Position numbers and translations under genes: made by a program
Shown here: in pieces, positions 6,827-10,653 of the stretch
Layout: every line of letters begins with the position of its first letter
Position numbering within the stretch: the stretch's first letter is position 1
Notes under the pieces: generated by a model
The model's database searches: none
What the model saw: the letters and a program-made list of their open reading frames with translations, nothing else
What the model was told of the DNA's origin: nothing
Origin: Lachnospiraceae bacterium
GTDB lineage: Bacteria > Bacillota > Clostridia > Lachnospirales > Lachnospiraceae
DNA: 10,653 nucleotides
Assembly (NCBI GenBank): GCA_021204285.1
Contig: JAJPZP010000033.1
Coordinates: forward strand, 1-10,653
Direction: 5' to 3'

Positions 6827-8317
6827 TCAAACCTTTACATACTTCTGATTTTTGCTATTTGGCTTATCTGGAATGGTCATCCTTATTCTTCCCTCTTTGA
6901 TAAGCGGAGTAAGATAATTCTCCTTAAAGTGAGCGCGGCTTGACATTCCAACATATTCCTGTATTTCCCGTCTTGTACGGGGAAGTATACAAAACTCGAC
7001 AATGCTGTCTTTTTGATCGAAGTCAACCTTATCTGATTTCTGATCCGTACTTGGCTCCGACTTGACCCCTTCTTGTTCCTGACTTGACCCCGACTTGACC
7101 CCCTCCGGAATATTATTCCTCAAGTTACTCTGTTTTTCCAACCACTTGTCATTCTTCAGCGTGGCAAAAACCATAAATTCCACAGTCCTGTACTCCGGCG
7201 CCGGAAGACCTGCTTCCTCCATTTCCCGAAACATCCGGTCAACGCCCTCGCCAAATTCTTTTACATACTCATATTCGTGTAAAAATTCAAATATCTTCGG
7301 GTTCCTGGAAAAATGAATTTCCCGGATATTTGTCATTCGCACAAGTCCCGGAAACATCCCCGGACTTTCGACTGTAAAGTGGTCTTCAAACATTTTAACC
7401 TGAATATCCGTTCCCGTAATGCTGTAATCACGATGTCCGATGCTGTTAATAAGCAGTTCGGTCCAACAGAATTCCGGATACTCAGGAATCGTGACAAACC
7501 GGCCTTCCCTTCCAAGAAAAGAATGCTCCCGTATCTGCGTTTTTACAAATTCCGTCGACTTTCTCGCAATATCCAGGATCTTTCCTTCGAAAATAACATC
7601 CTTTACAACATTCATTTCCGTACCGACTCTGGCTTCGGTCCCATCATAGCGGATAAAGCGCATCCTTGCTCTTGGAAAGAAGCGCTGCGGATTTTTCCCA
7701 AACAACAGGATGGCAGCCGAGCTGATTTCTTCCCTGCCATCATTCTGGACTATAAAATCTTTATTTCCACGAAGATATTCCAGAGGGCCTCTTCCATAAC
7801 CTATCTTCCCGACATATTCCTGCACGAACTCCAGATCAATGTCATCAAGCGTTGCATTCTTCACCGGTGTGTCCTCAAAAAAGCGGCCGCCTTTAGCATA
7901 CATCAATCTGGTGCGCTGTTCAAAATTCATTCTCTTGGATTTATCTCCGACACGATAGTACACCTCGTCCGCCTGATTCGCATGGAGCTGACTGCTCTGT
8001 ATTACGTGCATGATCAGAATATGATTAGGCTTTCCCTCCACATCAATGCAATCCAAAATCTCGGTATCAACATCCACTGATGGGACACAATAATCAAACG
8101 GAACGCGCAAAAGCTCATTCACATTCGCTTTGTAGCCATCGATTCCCGTCACATCACCCTTATCCTCAATACCAATAGCAATATCCCCACCATCAGCATT
8201 CGCAAACGCGACAATCGGAATTGCCAGCGCTTTCGCATCTATTCTGGCACTTTTTCGGTCAAACGTCTGCAATTCTGTCGTAAATCGCATCTTTTCAATA
8301 TCCCTGATATGTTCCAT
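6827..8317 (-). CDS. AlbA_2 / HATPase-like ATP-binding protein with C-terminal winged helix, 496 aa
   Basis: Domain order: an AlbA_2 (Schlafen-type, putative nucleic-acid-binding) domain at about residues 5-135 with AFANADGGDIAIGIEDKG (37-54); a middle segment; a GHKL-like ATP-binding region at about 280-390 with ELLINSIGHRDYS (287-299), SPG (318-320) and GEGVDRM (356-362); a polar linker (about 398-436) with repeated GVKS units; and a winged-helix end (437-496). Length and order are those of the proteins usually labelled ATP-binding protein or putative transcriptional regulator, some of which lie in defence islands. The ATG at 8317 follows AGGAAGG. The gene has its own promoter and terminator and is more AT-rich than the conjugation genes, so it is probably cargo. 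Molecular function is unproven: DNA-binding regulator, toxin-like effector and phage-defence roles are all possible. Confidence 0.85.
   Translation of the reverse strand: MEHIRDIEKMRFTTELQTFDRKSARIDAKALAIPIVAFANADGGDIAIGIEDKGDVTGIDGYKANVNELLRVPFDYCVPSVDVDTEILDCIDVEGKPNHILIMHVIQSSQLHANQADEVYYRVGDKSKRMNFEQRTRLMYAKGGRFFEDTPVKNATLDDIDLEFVQEYVGKIGYGRGPLEYLRGNKDFIVQNDGREEISSAAILLFGKNPQRFFPRARMRFIRYDGTEARVGTEMNVVKDVIFEGKILDIARKSTEFVKTQIREHSFLGREGRFVTIPEYPEFCWTELLINSIGHRDYSITGTDIQVKMFEDHFTVESPGMFPGLVRMTNIREIHFSRNPKIFEFLHEYEYVKEFGEGVDRMFREMEEAGLPAPEYRTVEFMVFATLKNDKWLEKQSNLRNNIPEGVKSGSSQEQEGVKSEPSTDQKSDKVDFDQKDSIVEFCILPRTRREIQEYVGMSSRAHFKENYLTPLIKEGRIRMTIPDKPNSKNQKYVKV
7059..7102 (-). repeat. Three copies of an 11-bp repeat in the AlbA_2 gene linker
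   Basis: GACTTGACCCC on the plus strand occurs at 7059-7069, 7081-7091 and 7092-7102; the last two are directly adjacent. Two copies read in the GVKS phase (about residues 406 and 416) and encode part of the polar hinge between the ATPase region and the winged helix. The array could change in copy number, although units of 11 bp are not multiples of three. Confidence 0.8.
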
Positions 8318-8349
8318 ACGATTCCTTCCTATCTGAAGATCCTGCCTAT

Positions 8350-8378
8350 ATTTTACTCATTTCGTCACAGGTAATCAA
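8350..8378 (-). promoter_or_regulatory. Predicted promoter of the AlbA_2 ATPase gene
   Basis: Minus-strand TTGATT (8378-8373), a 17-nt spacer and TAAAAT (8355-8350) match 9 of 12 consensus bases. Predicted start is near 8343, leaving a leader of about 25 nt that contains the AGGAAGG Shine-Dalgarno sequence. With the terminator at 6754-6783 it makes the AlbA_2 gene a self-contained transcription unit. Confidence 0.55.
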
Positions 8379-8686
8379 CGCCAATTTCATAAATTCGCAG
8401 GAAAATTCGGCAATGGAAACGGCTCCTGAAATATAGCTGCCACTTCTGTAACCAGTTCAGAATATTCATGTGCATAAGGATTAACATCCTCTTTTAAAAA
8501 ACTGTATACATTCTTTCCAACCCGGAGAATTTCGCCTGACCTAACCTATGATTTCTTTACAAAAGGATGCCTTGCCGAGTTCAAATCCACCATTTCGGAA
8601 TGATTGCAACAATTCCTAGCGGCTAAAACTTGGTTTTTACTTCTCTCAAATAGTCTGGTTTCGTCAAACTTACACCCTTGCTTCAT

Positions 8687-8727
8687 TATCGAATCGGCAC
8701 TAATTAGATTTTTGTGCCGATTTGATA
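8687..8727. repeat. 14-bp inverted repeat with 13-nt loop
   Basis: TATCGAATCGGCAC (8687-8700) and GTGCCGATTTGATA (8714-8727) are complementary at 13 of 14 positions, and the one difference is a G-U wobble if transcribed on the plus strand. The loop is taattagattttt. No U-tract follows on either strand, so it is not a standard terminator. It could be an operator, a recombinase or transposon-end remnant, or an RNA hairpin. Confidence 0.75.
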
Positions 8728-8731
8728 TAAT
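8723..8731 (+). promoter_or_regulatory. Extended -10 promoter element overlapping the inverted repeat
   Basis: TGATATAAT on the plus strand is a perfect extended -10 (TGN-TATAAT) lying in the right arm of the 14-bp inverted repeat. There is no convincing -35. If active, it would transcribe rightward, antisense to the MNT gene. Only a very short plus-strand reading frame begins at 8811, so an antisense RNA is more likely than a protein. Confidence 0.35.
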
Positions 8732-8816
8732 TCTATATATCATTTCCAAATCCACAGGTTTTATACGTTAAGAAGCTGTTTGCATTCGATTTTCGCCCGA
8801 TTAACTCCAATGAAGA

Positions 8817-9169
8817 TTACTGTAAATCCAAGAGACAGTCTCTATTGCTACTCTCATATAACGGCATTCCTTTCCTAGCAACTACCCTTTCCAGGGTAAG
8901 GCCTTTACTTTTTTCGTAGAAGCTGTCCGAAGTATCTGCAAGAATATCGACTGAGCGGATATCCATTCGAGCCAGCGCCAGATTGATCTTCTGTATAGCC
9001 CGGATCGGCCTTTCTCTACCATCCATCAAAAGAACATAAATATCAAAATCACTATCCTGCCTTGGCTTACCATAAGCAAATGAACCAAACAGATATATTT
9101 TCTCTACGTTCACAGTTAAATGGATTATATCCGTGTTTTTTTTAATTCATTTCTGTCATCCTGATTCAT
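8817..9169 (-). pseudogene. MNT-family nucleotidyltransferase, frameshifted in an A8 tract
   Basis: The open part (GTG 9113 to 8817, 98 aa) has the complete minimal nucleotidyltransferase active site: GS, ten residues, then DFD (GSFAYGKPRQDSDFD), and a third acidic site in RSVDIL. The usual N-terminal helix is missing from this frame. It appears in the neighbouring frame from ATG 9169 (MNQDDRNELKK), which runs into TAA soon after eight A residues (T on + strand, 9136-9143). One added A would join the frames, giving about 117 aa and a normal family N-terminus leading into NVEKIYLFGSF. MNT proteins are antitoxins that modify a HEPN toxin by adding AMP in MNT-HEPN modules. No HEPN partner is recognisable here. 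The break could be a real lesion, a phase-variable or slippage site, or a sequencing error. If the GTG is used, a shortened protein keeping the active site could still be made. Confidence 0.8.
9136..9143 (-). repeat. A8 homopolymer at the MNT frameshift
   Basis: Eight consecutive A residues on the minus strand (T on plus) lie exactly where the reading frame of the MNT gene changes. Tracts of this length are prone to replication slippage and to RNA-polymerase slippage. Nine A residues would restore the frame from ATG 9169 through the whole domain. Confidence 0.85.
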
Positions 9170-9192
9170 ATCTCATCTGTACTCGTTTCTTT

Positions 9193-9221
9193 ATTCTATT
9201 TGCCACTTATAATAATCTGAA
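9193..9221 (-). promoter_or_regulatory. Possible promoter of the MNT nucleotidyltransferase gene
   Basis: TTCAGA (9221-9216), a 17-nt spacer and TAGAAT (9198-9193) on the minus strand match 9 of 12 consensus bases. Predicted start is near 9186, about 17 nt before the ATG at 9169. This placement supports the upstream ATG, rather than the GTG at 9113, as the original start of the broken gene. The Shine-Dalgarno sequence there is weak. Confidence 0.4.
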
Positions 9222-9235
9222 CGACAAAAGCCCGA

Positions 9236-9718
9236 TTACAACTCTACTCTTAAAAGGATGACCACACCGGCTGCGATCAGCCACGGCATAGCTGCCAGAA
9301 AAAATCCCGGAAGTGCCTTCAGATTATCCAGCCAGCGATATTCTTCGACAGAGAAAACTTTGCGTGGATTGTCGAGATAATACAGTTTTAAAACTGTAGG
9401 CGGCGAAACCCGCCCCTGGAAATGGGTCCTGTATTTTCTAAGCTCTCCATTCAGCTCATATTCATATACGCCCTGCGCCATCCTGTCCGCTACCGTACCC
9501 TCAACAGCATAGTCCTTGTACCCCCTGACAAGTTTTGCCGTAATCTCATGTCCCTTCAAAAGCGCCCTGTCGCGCTTCTTCTCCCATCCGATGAAATAGT
9601 CCATCCTTTTTGATAATTTAATACAAGGGATATGACTGAGTACAAGCACTACGAACACAACCACCCACTTCATTGCATTTACCGGATTGCTGGTAATCCG
9701 GTTTATCAGTTCGTCCAT
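9236..9718 (-). CDS. Two-helix membrane protein with DUF3592-like central domain, 160 aa
   Basis: The protein has a membrane helix at about residues 16-33, a central polar domain of about 95 residues (WEKKRDRALLKGHEITAKLV, then a stretch ending in VLKLYYLDNPRKVFSVEE), and a second helix at about 136-157. The strand-rich middle flanked by helices, and the YYLDNPRKVF motif, resemble the DUF3592 type of membrane protein of unknown function; this is pattern recognition and not a profile match. The ATG is preceded by CAGGAG at good spacing. It has its own promoter at 9752-9780. It could be a T4SS accessory membrane protein of this ICE family, or the first gene of the cargo segment that follows. 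No catalytic residues are apparent and no function is assigned. Confidence 0.7.
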   Translation of the reverse strand: MDELINRITSNPVNAMKWVVVFVVLVLSHIPCIKLSKRMDYFIGWEKKRDRALLKGHEITAKLVRGYKDYAVEGTVADRMAQGVYEYELNGELRKYRTHFQGRVSPPTVLKLYYLDNPRKVFSVEEYRWLDNLKALPGFFLAAMPWLIAAGVVILLRVEL

Positions 9719-9751
9719 TTTCTCACTCCTGATTAATCATATTTTATTTGC

Positions 9752-9780
9752 ATTATATCCTGCTCTATGGAAATTGTCTA
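9752..9780 (-). promoter_or_regulatory. Predicted sigma-A promoter before the 160-aa membrane protein gene
   Basis: Minus-strand TAGACA (9780-9775), a 17-nt spacer and a perfect TATAAT (9757-9752) match 11 of 12 consensus bases. Transcription would begin near 9745, giving a leader of about 27 nt before the ATG at 9718. It lies in the 83-bp gap after the 196-aa gene, so the following genes need not depend on the upstream transfer promoter. Confidence 0.6.
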
Positions 9781-9801
9781 TTTCTTTCGCCAGCATGCCC
9801 A

Positions 9802-10392
9802 TCAATCATCCGGAATGATCCACCGCTCCCCGTCAAAGTCTTCAAATTTTTCTGTTGTCACATTCTGCTCGTAGTATACCGCCATCAGGCGTTTGATATC
9901 CTCCCCGTCTGCCCGCTTCACAGAGAAGCCCTGCTCCTTGAGTGACTTCTCAATCCGAGAAAGATAGGGAAAAACCTCGGATTCTTTCTCGTCCTTCAGG
10001 CGGATGATAATCAGGAACTCCCTGGCCGTCGCCATCTGTACCTGTATCCGGTCAAGGTGCGTCTGATCCTTCTCCAGCAGTTTCCGGATGGCCGGATTAT
10101 GCTCCTTCTCCATCCGCATCCGCAGAAAATGCTTATTATCCTCAAAGCTCTCCCTGCTGTTCAGGCACAGCATCTCGATCTCTGCCACCCCTTTCAGCAC
10201 ATTCATAAGCGCATAAATCCGCGCACCCACACTGGCCTCCGAGAGTACCGAAATATTGGAGGGTTTCACCATAAAGTACACCAGCTCCCCATGCCCATAG
10301 GTCTTCAGGCTGTAATCCGTGATCGCCCTCGCACCGATCAGCTGGCGCGTACAAGCCCTTAGTTTTTCTTCTTTCTGTTTCTTCCGGCTCAA
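9802..10392 (-). CDS. Conjugal transfer protein resembling a VirB4 N-terminal region, 196 aa
   Basis: Soluble 196-aa protein with a basic start (SRKKQKEEKLRAC). A mixed region includes ELVYFMVKPSNISVLSE (about residues 38-54). A long charged helical stretch (about 80-120) resembles the segment before the ATPase core in VirB4/TraC-like proteins, and it ends in a conserved-looking FEDFDGERW tail. I chose the TTG start at 10392 because GGAGG lies 8 nt upstream and the codon overlaps the upstream TGA. A GTG at 10407 is in frame but lies within the SD region. It carries no Walker motif. Its length plus the 609-aa VirB4 gives about 805 aa, close to a one-chain VirB4, so it may act as a detached N-terminal module or as a separate ICE protein. 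Normally I would expect virB4 soon after it; here 3.1 kb intervenes. Confidence 0.75.
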   Translation of the reverse strand: MSRKKQKEEKLRACTRQLIGARAITDYSLKTYGHGELVYFMVKPSNISVLSEASVGARIYALMNVLKGVAEIEMLCLNSRESFEDNKHFLRMRMEKEHNPAIRKLLEKDQTHLDRIQVQMATAREFLIIIRLKDEKESEVFPYLSRIEKSLKEQGFSVKRADGEDIKRLMAVYYEQNVTTEKFEDFDGERWIIPDD

Positions 10393-10652
10393 TCCATATA
10401 CCTCCACTCATAAAACTGTTGTCTCAGGAAGAAATATTCACAGGCATAGCGGATAAAATCCAGGATGCTGATATCTTCCGCTCGGATCGTCAGAAAAGCA
10501 TACATCGCAGTTGCCACAGCCGGGAAAAAGAGCCCGGTCTGTGTCAGCGCAAGAACCGAGAGCAACGCACACACGCCGATCACACCGATATCCCGCAGCT
10601 GCCAGAGCCAGAGCGTGGCTTTGGATTTCAGATTGTCAGGATAGATATACAA
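10389..10652 (-). CDS. PrgI/TcpE-like small T4SS membrane protein (5' end at window edge)
   Basis: About 87 residues are visible, reading from a TTG two bases inside the window edge, so the true start may lie just outside. The protein has a short polar N-terminus (YPDNLKSKATLWLW), two adjoining hydrophobic segments at about residues 22-53, and a charged C-terminal end finishing FFLRQQFYEWRYMD. This size and arrangement match the small PrgI/TcpE-type inner-membrane components that precede VirB4 in Gram-positive type IV secretion systems. The TGA stop overlaps the TTG start of the next gene (TTGA), indicating translational coupling. Its family is inferred from layout and position rather than from a catalytic motif, so the exact name is uncertain; a T4SS membrane role is likely. 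Confidence 0.7.
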   Translation of the reverse strand: MYIYPDNLKSKATLWLWQLRDIGVIGVCALLSVLALTQTGLFFPAVATAMYAFLTIRAEDISILDFIRYACEYFFLRQQFYEWRYMD

Positions 10653-10653
10653 A

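Larger units (their letters stand above)
8387..8755 (-). pseudogene. Decayed coding remnant with in-frame TAG, family not recognised
   Basis: A 69-codon frame (from GTG 8755) stops at TAG (8548-8546). The same frame then stays open for 52 more codons, including LRVGKNVYSFLKEDVNPYAH and a PFPLPNF stretch, to TGA at 8389-8387. A different frame becomes open in the last part (EFSCEFMKLALITCDEMSKI, stop just past 8350), as if a one-base shift near 8405-8412 had split the natural C-terminus. The downstream part looks more like protein than the first 69 codons, which run through a large inverted repeat (8687-8727). There is no good Shine-Dalgarno sequence. I do not recognise a family. A HEPN-type RNCCNH hexamer occurs in the first part but is too little to call a HEPN toxin. 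It may be a degraded partner of the MNT gene, or unrelated debris. Confidence 0.3.
8318..8816. other. AT-rich stretch without an intact gene
   Basis: About 500 bp between the MNT remnant and the AlbA_2 gene. It contains the decayed frame, the 14-bp inverted repeat, the plus-strand extended -10 and the AlbA_2 promoter, which are listed separately. I found no tRNA, transposase, CRISPR repeat or convincing intact ORF. Composition is visibly more AT-rich than the surrounding transfer genes. Confidence 0.6.

Noticed and set aside
7313..8080. 255-codon plus-strand open frame
   Set aside because: Antisense to the AlbA_2 gene with its recognisable domains; no Shine-Dalgarno sequence and no protein pattern.
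8546..8755. HEPN toxin partner suggested by the RNCCNH hexamer
   Set aside because: A single RX4H hexamer in a short, interrupted frame is too common by chance, and the surrounding residues do not look like HepT or other HEPN helices I know.
6737..9219. AATCTG hexamer at both ends of the cargo (6737-6742 and 9214-9219) as a target-site duplication
   Set aside because: Six bases in a 2.5-kb segment is expected by chance, and no transposase or terminal inverted repeat accompanies it.
10389..10411. GTG at 10407 or ATG at 10411 as start of the 196-aa gene or an alternative frame
   Set aside because: These codons overlap the GGAGG that serves the TTG at 10392, and the ATG frame is an out-of-frame shadow.
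1..10653. CRISPR array, tRNA or rRNA genes, insertion-sequence transposase
   Set aside because: No regularly spaced repeats, no cloverleaf or CCA-type ends and no transposase-like protein seen on either strand.

Overview
The window reads as part of an integrated conjugative element (or large mobilizable plasmid) of a Gram-positive anaerobe, most likely a gut Clostridia/Lachnospiraceae-type host. The evidence is the T4SS gene set (a PrgI/TcpE-type membrane protein, a short VirB4 ATPase and a bitopic NlpC/P60 hydrolase), the strong Gram-positive Shine-Dalgarno sequences, and the company of small ICE-type genes. All convincing genes are on the minus strand, so biological order runs from high to low coordinates. 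No relaxase, integrase, coupling protein or VirB6 lies in the window.

Layout in transcription order. (1) 10652-9802: start of the T4SS block, a small membrane protein cut by the window edge, translationally coupled to a 196-aa VirB4-N-terminus-like protein. (2) 9780-9236: a separate promoter and a two-helix membrane protein. (3) 9235-6754: an AT-rich cargo segment. It holds an MNT-type nucleotidyltransferase broken by a one-base shift in an A8 tract, about 500 bp of decayed sequence carrying a strong inverted repeat, and an AlbA_2/ATPase/winged-helix protein with its own promoter and its own intrinsic terminator. (4) 6725-2247: virB4 (TTG start just after that terminator), amidoligase, gamma-glutamylcyclotransferase-like protein and NlpC/P60 peptidase, tightly packed as one operon. 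(5) 2158-71: small accessory genes. These are a 92-aa helical protein, a DUF6103-like protein, a 395-bp non-coding stretch rich in inverted repeats (the best oriT candidate), a ribbon-helix-helix protein, a 95-aa paralogue of the 92-aa protein, and a 58-aa protein with its own promoter/operator.

How it works together (inference). VirB4, the PrgI-like protein and the 196-aa protein would power the transfer channel. NlpC/P60 would open peptidoglycan locally, and the amidoligase/cyclotransferase pair is predicted to make and trim an amide or gamma-glutamyl linkage, perhaps in the wall or on a peptide. The ribbon-helix-helix protein next to the inverted repeats could be a relaxosome accessory factor or operon repressor. 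The cargo separates the 196-aa gene from virB4, and its terminator sits immediately before virB4, which raises the question of how virB4 is transcribed here.

The parts most worth a second look are the frameshifted MNT gene, the hairpin/extended -10 at 8687-8731, the terminator before virB4, and the amidoligase-cyclotransferase-peptidase trio inside a conjugation operon.
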